In this document: positions 53,121 to 64,000 of the stretch, piece by piece
Numbering within the stretch: position 1 is the first letter of the stretch
Layout: every line of letters begins with the position of its first letter
Assembly: GCA_008729055.1 (NCBI GenBank)
Contig: SDUX01000002.1
Location: forward strand, 7,231,485 to 7,295,484
DNA from: Pyropia haitanensis
Taxonomy: Eukaryota; Rhodophyta; Bangiophyceae; Bangiales; Bangiaceae
Direction: 5' to 3'
Length of the DNA: 64,000 nt
Position numbers and translations under genes: made by a program
The notes under the pieces: model-generated
The model's input: the letters and a program-made list of their open reading frames with translations, nothing else
Told to the model about the DNA's origin: nothing
Database searches by the model: none

Positions 53121-56100
53121 TCAGGCGGCCCCGGCCGCCCGGATGCCCCGCCCACCGGCCCTATGCTCGGCCGACCGGTCGTCCCAGTTGCAAAACGAGT
53201 CGTACGCAACGGCGTACCAGGCCTTGAAGTCGTCACCGTCCTGGCGGCCCTTGGACCGTCGAAACGACGCGACGGTGAGGCCGCCCGGCTCTCGCCGAAA
53301 CACCGTCACCGTCACGCGCAGCAGGTCCGTGCCGCCCCGCCCGGGGGCGGACACCAGGCTCCGTACGTGCACCCGGTACGCGTCGGCCGACGCCTCGACC
53401 GCGTCCGCCGCCTGGACGGCGGGAATGCCGCGGAGGACCAGCACCAGCTTCTCCATCGTCGCCCGCGGCGAGAGGAGCGAGTTGAACTCGGTGTCACGGC
53501 GACCGCGGCCTGGGCCCAGCTGCAGGGGCGCCTTCGCCAGCAACCGGCTCGTGACGCCCTTCAGGCCGCCCAGCCGCGACACCTCCACCACCCCGACCGA
53601 CGAGGAGCCCGTTACGGACGTAATGGTCGAGCCTTCTAGCGAGCCCGCGACAGCCGTAGGCCTGCCGACAGGCTCGTCCACACCAGCGGAGGCGGGCGTT
53701 GGGGTGCCCCCCACAGCAGCACCGGGCCCGCCTCGGGGGGAGCAGTCGGCCACCCAGTCCCGCGCAGCGTGGTCTGCGCGATCGTCCCGCGCACTCGGCG
53801 AGTGAGGAGCCACTTCGGACTGCGACCGCGGCGACCGAGAGGATGTCTCAGACGGGACCTCGTCCCGCCGGGAAGACGCGAGCGCCAACGCAGGCGCGCT
53901 CGAGAGCGGCCCCCCACTGGCAGGCGCGTCGCGTGTGTGCGTCGGCGCCCCGTCTGGCCTCCTGTAGCCACCGCTGCCAAGCTCCCGTCGCCGGGAAGAC
54001 GATGAGTAGCTCCCGTCACGCCGGCGGGATGCAGACCTCCGGCTGCCACGGCGGCCCGATGAAGCATGCTCCCGCAGGTAGAGCGCCGGGCTCTTGTGAC
54101 GAGACAGCTTGCTGACCCCAGCTCGCGTGCTGTGCCGGGACGCCTCACAACAAGACGATCGGCACGGGCTGCCGCGCCTAGAGCTCCGACGCGGGCTCCG
54201 CGAGTGCGACCTGGAGCGTTCGCGGCGAGAAGTGTCAGGGCTCCTCAGGCGGGAGGGGCGATGTGAGCTACCGCTAGCCCGGGCACTGTCCAGACGCGAG
54301 GAGCCGCCTGGGCTCCGTCGCCGGGAGCTCCGCGATGGGCTCCCCCGGCGTGACGACCGACCAGAGCTTCCTCGACGAGACGAGCGAACGGGACTCTCAC
54401 GCCGAGACGAGCGGCGCGACTCAAGCCGAGCAGACCCACGAGATGTGCTGTCCTCGTGCGGTGAATGCTTCCGATACCCCGACGGCCGCCGCTCGTGGCG
54501 GCCGGAGCGGGACGAACGGTAATCATCAAGCACCAACGACCGCTGCGCCCCGTGAAACGGCCCAGACTGCTCCTGCGAGCTTCGGTGACGGCTGTAGCGG
54601 GAGTGAGACGCTGGAGAGTGACCACGGGACGAGCTTCCCCGGTTCCGCTGCTCCCGCGACGACTCGGAACGCAACAAGCTCCGAGATGACCGCTGCTCGC
54701 CGTCCCGCTGGCCGCCGCCAGACCGGTTCTCTCGAGAAGAGCCAGTGCGTGCCGCCGCATGCGCCCCATCCTCGTCGCTAAGGCTGCCACCAGTGCGACT
54801 GTGCAGGTGCCGAGACGGGTGACCATCACTGCCCACGGCACTGCCAATGGAGACCAGTACATCAGGGCTGGCAGGCGTCAAACAGGGCTCGTCTCCGGCA
54901 ATAACCACGAGCTCGCCATCGTCCACCAAAGCAGGCGGGAAGAGCGGCTTGGGTGGCCCTGGCGACACGCGTGACTCGTCCGACCGCTTGTCCGCACGGC
55001 CAGGCCCAACGGCACGCCAGGGCTTCCCAATGTGCTTCAAGAGCTGGTGGTTGCGGGTAATCAGCAGCTGCGACTCAACGTTGCCGCCCGACGTCATAGG
55101 TGACGACGTGCCACGATGGCCAACGCTGCTGTCGGCGCTCATTAGACGCCGCGCACGGCTGGACGAATGGGACCCTGCCGACGAAGGGCGAACCACCCGG
55201 CCAGCCGCGCGGGCATCCACGTGCTTGTTCGCGTCTGACTCGATGCTGGCTGCACTCTCAGACCGGCCGAGTGCGTCACCCTCGTGCTTGTGCGCCACGT
55301 TGCTCGCGGCACGTCCCGACGCAGAGCTGGCGGCGCTTCTGGGTACAGCCTCCGATGCCGTTGGCTGCCGCTGCTCATCCACAGAGGAGGTAGAACGGTG
55401 TGGCCCAGCATCAGACGATTGACGGCCAGATACAGTCGGAGCAAGGTGCGCGCCACTTGCATGCGACGACCGCACGTGGTCCGCGTCATGCACGTGCGCC
55501 GCAGCGGAAGCCTGATCCCGCGACTCCCGCAACGCGTGCTTCGAGTCAAAAGAGGTTCGACTTCGGCGGCGGGAACTGCCGGCAGACGACTTGTCGTGCC
55601 GCGGGCTGCCGCGGCGCTTGTCCACCTCACCAGGCGCGGCGTTGCTGCGACGACTCCGGGTGCTGCCGCTGGCAGACCCACGATCCCGGCGGGAAGAGTA
55701 GGTTCCTCGGCGTTCACCCACTGCGTCCGGGTTGTGGTGAAGTGCATGCCCGTGCGCACCATGGTAGGTTCCTGCCGGTAATGGAGATGCGGGTACCGAC
55801 ACGGGCCGATCAGGTGCGTGCGACGAATGCAGCTGATCAATGGATAGCGACAAGTGCCTGGTCGCATCGTCCGCAGCAGCGGGTGAAGCCGCTACCCCAC
55901 CCTCGACCGGCTCCGCCTCGCACGCGTCGACCAGCTTCTGCCACATGCTGTCCAGGCCACGGTTGTACACTTCCGCGTTCACATCCACCGGCGCTTCGCA
56001 CGCCTCGCCTTGGACACACCCAACACAAATGTTACACGACACAGCGGCAGTCAAGTCCACAAGGGGGGAAGACAGAGGCGGAGAGGTCCACGCAGCGGGC

Positions 56101-59100
56101 GCCACAGCGGGTGCAGAGATCACAGCCATGACGCCCACAGAAGGCGAGGCAGCACCCCTGTCCGGATCTACGTGCTCAACAGCAGCAGCAGCAGCAGCGG
56201 AAGATGTCGAGACGTGGGGTGTTGGTGCGGGGGTCGCAGATGGTGGTGGGTGTACAGGTGCTTGCGGGGGGGTATCACGCGCAACACCTGCGGGAGAGAC
56301 GACCAGGTCGCCAGAGTCGGCGGGAGCGTCATCGAATTGATTCGCCCCCGAGCTGGCCACATCATCCAAGTCCTGTGCAGGTTGAGCATCCAGCGCGGCC
56401 ACAACAGCGGGGTCCACGGCGGCAAGCGGTAGCGGCGGCACGCCAAAGGCAAGCTCCGCCACACCCGACCCCGCGGCCGGCAGCACCTGAGGTACGTACG
56501 GCGACTCCACCGCGTCCGCTTTCGTGGGGGTAAAAGGGGTAGGCGCGTGTGTGCTGGGGCTAGGCGCCGCCACCACACTAGCAGCGACCGCCACAGCAGC
56601 CGCCTCCCGTGCTACTGCCAGCTGCCGAATCCCTTCAGCACTGAGCGCAGGAGCAGCACCACCCAGTGGAGACCGGTCTGTATCCGTGCTGCTGTGGTGC
56701 TGCTGTAGCACCTGCGTCTGCTGCTGGATCAAGTACCGGCGCAGGCGCTCCACGTTGAGAGCGCTCGGCACCTCATTCAGCGGCGCACTGTCGTTGGCCG
56801 CCATCAGCTCCGCAGCCACCCGGTCAATGTTGTCTTGCCGCACCGAACGCGACGGTGTTCCAATGGGCGCGCCAACGCTGGACACATTCGACGGCGCCGC
56901 AGCACGAACCGCCGTCGGCGCGTGCCGAACCGCGGCCACCCCCGTCACAAGCCTCGGCGGTGGCGGCAAAGGGTCGGGCGCAATGTACGCTGTCACCTCT
57001 TCCTCCACCATACTTGCGTCCCCGTCGCTGTGGGCAGCATCAGGCACGGTATCCGGGCGCGTGGTGTTCACGCCAGCGTCGCTCAGGTGCTCCGCACTCT
57101 GAAACCGCGACAGGTAACTGCTTTGCCTCGAGCGTGGCCGCCTTGCAGTCGGTGGCGGCAGCGGTGGCACCGCCCCGGAACGAAGCACACCGTCCGCGCG
57201 GCTGGCAGCCACGGGCAGATGCGCACCCGCATCGACCGGAGCCACGGGCGGAGCACCAAATGCCGATAAGTCCGACTGCTGCCCAATCGACAGCTTCACG
57301 TCAGGGTGTACGTTACCGGGCGTGTCGGTCGGCTTGAACGTAGGGTTGATGAAGTTCATTCCCGGGAAGAGGGCGTCTTCCTCCCCCCGGCCCATCGGCG
57401 CTGCCACGGCCACCGATGCACACGACGCAGAGGTCTCGGCAGCCGCCGCCGCAATCGTGGACGAGGTCACAGGCAGCGCAGCCGGGATGGGAAGTGGTGG
57501 CGGCGCCGGAGGCGTCTCCTGGGTGTACCATGGGTGACTCCGGATCTGATCGAGACCGTAGCGACTCTCCGGCTCGAGGTCCAACAGGTGCGGAATCAGG
57601 TCCCGCAACGAGTCCGAAAACCAATGGGGCAACTCGAAGACACCCGCCACAATCTTACGGAAGAGCTCGGTCGGGTCGTTGTCGTCAAAGGGAAGCTCCC
57701 CAGCAACCAAAACGTACAGCACAATGCCAGAGGACCACACGTCCACTTTGGCGCCGTCATAGCCTTGGATGGCCCGCGAGATGACCTCAGGAGCAACGTA
57801 ATTGGGAGTCCCACACTGCGTATGGCACCGGTCCTCGTGCTTCAGTTGCAGCGTGCTGAGGCCGAAGTCAGAAATTTTGAGGCACCCATTCTGGTCCAGG
57901 AGCAGGTTCTCCGGCTGCACGATACAGAGCAGTCAAGCACAAGAGCAGACAGCACGAAAAAACGATCAGCAACAGGTATCGACGTTGGAGCTGGTCAGTA
58001 CAAGACCGTGAGGCATGCGAGTGAACACCTGCCACACTATAGCAGTCGCCATGCAAGCTGCCGGGCACATCAACCTCACGTGAATGTCCGCACCCCCCAA
58101 CGTACCTTCAAGTCTCGGTGGTACACACCGTGGCTGTGGCAATGGTGAAGGCCGTTAATCAACTGCCGGTAGTAGTGCCGCGCCGAGTCCTCCGTCAGAC
58201 GCTTGTGTCTCAGAATCTCGTGGTACAACTCCCCACCTGTGACGAGCTCCATGACAATCACGACCTTGCTGATCGTCGTCATCGCCTGGTACATCTTGAC
58301 CACATTGGGGTGGTCCAGAGTCGTCATGATCAGAGTCTGAGGAGACGTCCCGGAAAAACGGCAGCAAAAGCATCGGGGGAAGCAACCAACAGTATGGACA
58401 CAGGCAGAGAGTGTGTCAGTCAGTAAACAAACAGAAAAAACGGCCGGAGGCAATCAAACACCCGCCAGGAAGAAAAGGTGAGCCGCAAACACCAGATGGC
58501 ACCGACATACTTCTTTCCGGACCTGGGTATCGACTTTGCTCTGAAGGATGCTTTCCTTCTCCATGATTTTGATGGCAAAGACCCGCCGCGAGTCCCGGTG
58601 GATGGCCCGCTTGACTCTGCGCACGGAGAAGCAGAATCAAAACAACCCATCCACAACAGAAGCGGCGCCAGCATGCGAGACGGCGCACACGATGAGCCAC
58701 GCCGCAACACAATGGTCAATCAAACTGCCCCGCAAGGACTCGCCTTCACGCAGAGCAGCCCATCACACCCCGAGCGCGACCGCCACCCACCACGCGCGTG
58801 CCAGACGAGCCGGCGGCCTGGGCGGCGGGTGCCCCTCGCCGACAGGTGGCGCCCCCCCCTCCACCGACGTAGGGCCACCAGCTGCCCACTCTACCCATCG
58901 CCGCGCCGCCGCAGCCGTACTAGCTGCGGGTCCGGCAGCTCGGCACGCCCCACATCCCCACCCGCGCTTGCCCCCATGCGGCGACGACGCCACCCGCACG
59001 GCCCAAGCAGGCGATAGACAGCCTGTATCTGCCTGCCATACGCCCGCCACGTACAGTGGCCGCAGCCCGCAGCAGTGCGGCCAAGCCCAGGGCCGCGCAC

Positions 59101-59334
59101 CACGGCAGGCAATGGCTGCCGTGCCGCGAAGCCGCAGCCAGTTCCCACAGCCCCTCGCCAACCACCTCCGACCCCCAAAACGATAGTAGGCAAGACACAT
59201 CCTGCCATCCCCGCATTTCTCCACCCCCAGCAGACCCAGTGCCCAGCATCAACGTACTTGCCAAAAGAGCCATGGCCGATCGTTTCCAGCAGGATGTACG
59301 GGCCCAGGGAGGTGGCCTTGGAAGGGCGCGGCAT
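53121..59334 (-). CDS. SnRK3/CIPK-like protein kinase with Ser/Arg-rich tail and KA1-like end, four exons
   Basis: Exons 59,334-59,258, 58,616-58,511, 58,336-58,106 and 57,914-53,121; introns of 641, 174 and 191 bp with donors GTACGT, GTATGT and GTACGT. Product about 1,735 residues. Kinase domain at residues 10-270: GPYILLETIGHGSFGK, Lys of FAIK (about 42), VTGGELYHEI, HRD with Asp 136, DFG at about 154, CGTPNYVAPEVISRAIQGYDGAKVDVWSSGIVLYVLVAGELPFDD. This pattern is typical of CAMK-group SnRK3/CIPK and CHK1 kinases. A ~1,320-residue disordered region follows, with Ser/Arg dipeptide clusters at about 1270-1456. The last ~150 residues (FNSLLSPRATMEKLVLVLRGI ... FRRSKGRQDGDDFKAWYAVAYDSF) resemble a KA1 domain. 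No clear NAF/FISL calcineurin-B-like-binding motif was found, so CIPK assignment is by kinase similarity only. Confidence 0.88.
53960..54520 (-). repeat. RS-rich coding tract
   Basis: Within exon 4 of the SnRK-like kinase gene. Repeated modules of type SSRRGSP (for example RSSRRGSSGRSSRRGSPSRS and SRSHSRSPRRSSRRGSP) give an SR-protein-like domain. DNA units share cgacgagacgagcg / cgacgggagctccg-like spacing but are diverged, so this is conserved composition rather than a recent tandem array. Confidence 0.85.
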
Positions 59335-62300
59335 CGTCCCGCCCGGCCGTCAGGTCGCAAGACGAGGAAAAACCAACCTCTCCCCCTCCCTCTGCCACCG
59401 AGCCAATGTATCGCCAGCAGGGCGGCGGGGGGGGGAGGTGCTACAGGGACCCAGCCCCCGGTCCACCGCTGGTGTGGCCTGGAAGCGCAGCAACGCCCCG
59501 TCCCCACCGGGGAAAGGCGATGCACACGACCAGCACCCCCACGGCTACCCAGGCAGCAGACGGGGAAAAAAGAAGCACGGCGGTGCCAGCCCGCCCCCCC
59601 CCGCCCCCCCGCTACGCACTTTCGCCGCCAGGCAGCTCAGGCTCCGTGTCCACACCACCCCAACCTCACCTTCCCGCGACACTCGTCCACCACTCCCGCG
59701 CCCCCACTCGAGCAACGCCTGGCAGACCGCCCCGCGGGCCCGTCCGCCGCCCGCGCGTGCGGGGGGCGTGGCGGTGGCGGCGGCGGCAGCGGTGGGCGGC
59801 GGCACGTCCGTGACAGGGCTTCGTGCCTCGCCGACCGCCCCCACCCAACCCCCCCCCCCGCTGGCCAGCACGGTGCTCGCGGTCGCGGTTGGCACGCGGC
59901 CGCCCGCGTCGCCACCGGTGGGGGACTGCCGCCGTACGGGCGGAAGCGAGCGCCACCCGCCCACAACACCACATGGGCCTGCGGTCACCCCACCGACGCG
60001 CGGGACCCTGGGTGTCCGAGGGGGGGCGGGGCGTGCGGGAGGGGGGGGGTGGGGGGGGCGGAGGGATGGGGGGAGTTGGCGCGGCGCGGCCACGCACCGT
60101 TCACGCCGCCGCAGGGGCCTCGGCCGGCGGCGACCGGCTCAGACGGGGAGAGGAGCACGCGCGGCGCGGAGGGTGGGGCGGGGGGGGGGGGGGACGGGCC
60201 GAACCGCGGCGGGCCGTGACCCGCTTGGCGGCTGCGGCTCCAGGCGGCCCAGCCAACCACGGCGGGCCGGGCCGCCCCTCGCACGACGTTTGGCCCGAGT
60301 TGGCGTGTGGTGTGGTGTGGCTCGCGGGGGGGGGGCGGGAGGGTCTGGGCCTGCCAGTGTGCGGAATCGGGGGCAAGATGCCAGCTGCGAGGAAAATAGA
60401 AGGGTGGGACGCTCGCGAAGCTTTCAAATCGAGATATATTGTAGCCCCCTTTCTTCCTCCTCCGTCAAGGGGTGCTGGTGGCGGTGTCGGCAGGCAGGCG
60501 CACGACCAGCAACAGTGCTAGCGGTAAATAGCCAGTCGAACCGGGTGTTGGCGAGCACGCGACCAGTGGACAGGAGATGGCAGCACGCCGGTCGCTCGAC
60601 GACAAACGGAGACCCTCTGGACACCACCCTTTCCCGGAAGGCGAAACTGTCTCGAGGGTGGTGTCAACACCACACAGAAGTTCCTCTAGTTCATCCTCAG
60701 GCGTCGACAGCCATTGGTCGGGTGATTCGAGTAAGTTGGATCGCGCCAATGGAAGGGGTGCCTTGCGGTTGCTCTTTCTCTTCTGTTGATTGTGGCGCTA
60801 AATCTGTCAATTGGGGCGTAGACCCTTCGCTCGGATGAGAGGACGGCACCTCTCCTAGCAGTCGGCGGTCCGGAGGACTCCAACTCGTCGCTGCCGCTGT
60901 TTTTTTTGCTTCGAGGTGGTGGCTTCCACCACCAACGCTGTGTGATCGTCGACCGCAAACGCGACCGAGCAATAGTGCTCGATCATTGGATGCTACCCCA
61001 ATTTATTGCTGACAGTGACTGGCTGTTGTATTTCGGGAACCATGAATGTTCCATGCATGGAAGCGACTGCCCGCGAGCGCCGTTCTGCCACTCGTCGGCA
61101 CAGTATTGCCACTCGTCGGCACAGAGTCGCCATTCGTCGGCAGAGCTGTATCTCGTGTGGGAGCTCCACACTCGGTCGCGGTGGGCCTGGAGAGTACCTC
61201 GCTGGCGGCGCCGCGAGGCGGTTGGCCGGTCGCAGTGGGGGGGCGTCGACCACTCGGGGGGGGCAGTTTGTTGGCACCAGCCGAGACCGGGAGGGGGAGA
61301 CCGCCGCCGCCCCCACCGCTTCCACCGCCGCTTGCCACCTTCCCCCCACCGCGGGGCGGCCCCCGCCACACCCGCGACCCACGACCGCCCCCCCACAGCC
61401 GTGCTTGGGGTTTTCGAACCCGCCGCCGCTGAGGGGAGGAGGAGGGGAAGGCAAAACAAAAACTGGTGGCGGTTTTCCTCTCCCCGCCCGCTCCCTCCGC
61501 CCCCCTCCCGCTGTCGCAGCAGCTCCCCCCCCCTCTCCCGCGTGTGTTGCAGGTTGGCTCTGCCAGACCGACGACGGCCGCGCGCGCGTGCTGCCGACCG
61601 CGGCCTCCGCCGTGCGGTGCCTGGCTCCCCCCGGCCGACCCCCGCCGCGTGCCCCGGTGCGTCCGGGCTGCAGAGCTGTTTGCCAGGCTACGAGAGTATG
61701 CGCGCAGCGGGGCAGAGACGGGAGGGGAGGGTGAGGCTCGTGGCAGCGGCTAGCATGCCGCGCGTGTACCCCGCGCCCCCGTCACCGCTGGGCTGTGAGG
61801 TCTTCAGCGCGCGCGGGGGGGAAGACGGGCGGCCATTGAGTTCAATCCGGTCGGCGCACCTCTCGTCCTCGTGATGGGGCCAGGTGGGGTAGGTGCATCG
61901 ACCGGCTGGCGAGGAATATCCGCAATGCAGCTTAAGAAGATGGGTCGAGACCACCCCGCATAAGTGAATGTCCCAGCGCCGATTGCCGACGACAACCGAG
62001 CTGATGCCGCTGCCGCTCTACCCGCCCACCGGGCGTTCTCGCCCCCCAATCCTGCCCCCGATGGTGCATTGTGGATCAGTGGAAGATGGCCGGGTAGCAT
62101 CCATGTTGAGGGTGCACGACCCCTCCGTCCATGGTCCGCACCACAGGCAAGCAGTCTTGGAAAACTTTCGACCGGGAAGGCCATCCCGCTCACCATCCGT
62201 TCCAGTGCACAAACGAGCGCAACTCGTCTCAGGGCGGCAGGAGTGCTGATACGCCCGGCACTCCCCCTCCCTCCCCACCACCATGCCCGTCACCCTTCAA

Positions 62301-62408
62301 GAGTGCTCCCGCACCTGGCCCGCTTGCCCCTCCCCCATTTCCTCCACCACAACGCACCTGCTTCTCCCCCGCCCCGCACTCCTCTACCGCACCGCCCGCC
62401 GCTCTCCG
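59335..62408. other. Intergenic, no supported gene
   Basis: About 3.1 kb upstream of the kinase start and downstream of rlmH. Long frames on both strands are GC artefacts. The segment 60,420-61,200 is less GC-rich and contains the 21-bp triplicate listed below, and a plus-strand frame with ordinary residues (DHWMLPQFIADSDWLLYFGNH) that I could not assign. Confidence 0.45.
61083..61145 (+). repeat. 21-bp tandem repeat, three copies
   Basis: Three units of ttctgccactcgtcggcacag type at 61,083, 61,104 and 61,125, the last with several changes. The 21-bp length keeps frame (CHSSAQ-type heptapeptides in one frame), but no gene is assured around it. Confidence 0.9.
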
Positions 62409-63110
62409 TCACTTGTTGTAGTTCGAGCCGCGGCGGATCTCACTCGACCGGTACAGCTGCTCCACGAGCACCAGGCGCACCAGCTTGTGCGGCAGCGTCA
62501 ACGGGGAGAGGCTCAGCGACTCGACCCCCCCCGCGGGCCCCCGCCCCGCCGCCCGCACCGCGTCTCGAAACGCGGGCGGCAGGCCGTCGGCCTCGCCAAT
62601 CACAAACACCACGCGGCTGCCGCCGCGCTCGAGGCGGTCATACAAGAGGGAGGCAAACGCGTCGCTGCTCGCTGGCGCGGCACCGCCCTCGTCAAGGCAA
62701 ATGACGTGCGCACGGGAGCCACCCACCGCGCCGCCGCCGCCGCCTCCCCCTCCCCTGACCCCACCGGGCAGGAGGGTGGCGGCGGCGGTGGCTGGTGGCA
62801 CCCACCGGCACGAGATATCCAGCCGCGGCCCCGCGCGCGTGATGTACGTGTCGACGGGCCCGTCATAGGCCGCGTCCTTGGTTGACCGCCGGCCCAGGGT
62901 CACCACCTCAACCCGCGCCTTGGCGGTAGGGTGCCGTCGAGCGGCGGCGGCGGAGGCGCCGCCGCCACGGTTGACGGCGCCGCGCCGAGAGGAAAGCAAG
63001 CGCGGGCTGAAAAAGGAGGGGGGGGGGGCGCGCGTGGGTATGGTGACCGCGGCAGCGGCAGCGGCAGAGAGGGCAAATGCCAGGCCCTGGGGAGGGGGGC
63101 GCCCCCTCAT
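62409..63110 (-). CDS. rlmH: 23S rRNA (pseudouridine-N3) methyltransferase RlmH, plastid-type
   Basis: SPOUT methyltransferase that, in bacteria, methylates pseudouridine 1915 of 23S rRNA in the assembled ribosome. 233 residues. The start at MRGRPPPQGLAFALS adds a ~75-residue presequence before VEVVTLGRRS. Motifs: AHVICLDEGGAAPASSDAFASLL, GGSRVVFVIGEADGL (family consensus FxIGGxxG, second Gly replaced by Glu here), VESLSLSPLTLPHKLVRLVLVEQLYRSSEI and the terminal GSNYNK (consensus PYHK, His replaced by Asn). The SPOUT trefoil-knot order is intact. A Gly-rich insertion (about residues 120-133) is extra. The presequence suggests the plastid ribosome as target; mitochondrial is the alternative. 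Intronless. Confidence 0.94.
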   Translation of the reverse strand: MRGRPPPQGLAFALSAAAAAAVTIPTRAPPPSFFSPRLLSSRRGAVNRGGGASAAAARRHPTAKARVEVVTLGRRSTKDAAYDGPVDTYITRAGPRLDISCRWVPPATAAATLLPGGVRGGGGGGGGAVGGSRAHVICLDEGGAAPASSDAFASLLYDRLERGGSRVVFVIGEADGLPPAFRDAVRAAGRGPAGGVESLSLSPLTLPHKLVRLVLVEQLYRSSEIRRGSNYNK

Positions 63111-64000
63111 CGGGGAGGGGAAGGGAAGAAGACAAGGCAGGCGTCCGCAACAATGGAGCACCAGCAGCGGACAACTCGGCACCGAAAGCGGAAGAACTGG
63201 GCAAACAGCGTGGGCGGGAGCTGCGAAGAGCATAAGATGGCAGAGAGACAAAAGGCGTTGGAGGAAGTATTCAAAAAGAGTCGCGTGATGACGACAATCG
63301 GCCAGCGCAACAGCCTCTCTTTTGCTGGATCACGCCTTCTGAGCCGACCATTGGTTGACGCGCGCTGTTGGTCGTGCCGACGAGCGACGATTTTCAGAAA
63401 TTCACGAGCAGCCTGCTGCGCTGGGCACAAGGTCCGTCTGGTGCTACCAATGGAGACCGTCGGGTGCGCGCTGGTCGCCGGAACTGGCAGATGCAGCGGG
63501 AGCGGCTTTCTTCATAGCACCGGGATAAACCGACTCGTGCAAAAGAGCCTATATACACCACGTGGTGCATCATGCACCCCGCCATGCCCCCATGAACGGA
63601 AACGCTTGCTCATAGTTCCCACGCGGAGAGCAGCCCATGCCGTCGGCCAGCGTCGACATGCATGAGAAGACACGCGCTGCATATTCCCAACCCCCCCGTC
63701 CCATCCCCTCACAGACCGCTCGCATGCTGGTCGCGCCACGCGGGAACCACTTGGTTGTCCTCGCCACCCTCCCCCTCCCGTCCCGCACCACCATTCACGC
63801 TGCCCGTCCCCGACGATGGTACGTGCACGCCATCCGACCCGGCGCGCGAGCTGGGCAGCTGGTCCCACGGGGCCGCCATAATCGGCGCCACCTGTCGCTC
63901 CGCGAGTGCCGCCACCGCAGGCCGAGAGCGCTTGAGCGGCGGGCCGTCTAGTGGATGCACACGGGCGTCACTGCAGGGGCCAGCGCCGTAGGTCGCCGCG
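63111..64000. other. Upstream region of rlmH to window end
   Basis: About 0.9 kb. It contains a TATA/G-box-like element (63,546-63,578) but no recognisable coding sequence. The composition changes back to GC-rich after 63,640, where a plus-strand frame without a domain runs to 63,951. Confidence 0.4.
63546..63578. promoter_or_regulatory. TATA and G-box-like palindrome cluster
   Basis: ctatatacacc directly precedes caccacgtggtg (63,556-63,567, a 12-bp perfect palindrome with a CACGTG G-box core). This overlaps ggtgcatcatgcacc, another short palindrome. It lies about 440 bp upstream of rlmH. It could serve rlmH (minus strand) or an unseen plus-strand transcript. Confidence 0.35.

Noticed and set aside
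59075..60838. 587-codon plus-strand frame opposite the kinase first exon and intron 1
   Set aside because: Overlaps a well-supported minus-strand exon, low complexity, no domain.
1..64000. tRNA, rRNA or other structured RNA genes
   Set aside because: No stretch with a recognisable tRNA A/B box pair or rRNA core was seen by eye; a tRNAscan/Infernal run would be decisive.

Overview
The window looks like nuclear DNA of a red alga, probably of the Porphyra/Pyropia (Bangiales) type. It is very GC-rich, with long G/C homopolymers and trinucleotide runs, and has few, short spliceosomal introns. It carries nucleus-encoded proteins with plastid transit peptides that begin Met-Ala-Phe (TrmL, uS15, a PsbP-domain protein). 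It also carries the plastid isoprenoid enzyme IspD and an RlmH with a presequence. This assignment is inferred from gene content and composition; no marker gene for the lineage is present.

Left third (1-16,800) is repeat and mobile-element territory. It opens with a ~62-bp satellite and a 499-base assembly gap. A near-perfect inverted repeat follows: two arms of about 3.66 kb (874-4534 and 4689-8349) around a 154-bp spacer. Each arm holds an internal array of 125/141-bp units. A diverged third copy of the arm end (about 9150-9520), a second array of the ~62-bp satellite (10,541-11,100) and a 1,792-codon reading frame ending in a Ulp1/C48 protease domain (11,389-16,767) complete the region. 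The palindrome and the Ulp1 frame are most simply read as transposable-element material.

Middle (16,800-46,500) is ordinary nuclear gene space. It contains a plastid-type TrmL tRNA methyltransferase with one intron and a WD40/EDC4-like reading frame broken at homopolymers. Next come plastid-type ribosomal protein uS15, a J-domain/DnaJ-X protein, and a TPR protein directly upstream of it. Then come a four-exon PH-domain protein kinase of CAMK type, a lumenal PsbP-domain protein, a USP7/UBP12-type deubiquitinase and a CxxC redoxin.

Right part (46,500-64,000) has a PNPLA8-like patatin phospholipase with a long low-complexity N-terminus, IspD, a four-exon SnRK3/CIPK-like kinase with a 1.3-kb-residue-scale Ser/Arg-rich tail and a KA1-like C-terminus, and RlmH. 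Five genes (trmL, uS15, PsbP-domain, ispD, rlmH) probably serve the plastid: RNA modification, translation, thylakoid lumen and isoprenoids. They are scattered singly, so there is no operon logic.

Several frames break exactly inside G or C runs of about 6-14 bases (EDC4-like gene, patatin gene). I take these as probable assembly length errors rather than biology. Large GC-rich intergenic stretches contain long open frames on every strand, which are composition artefacts.
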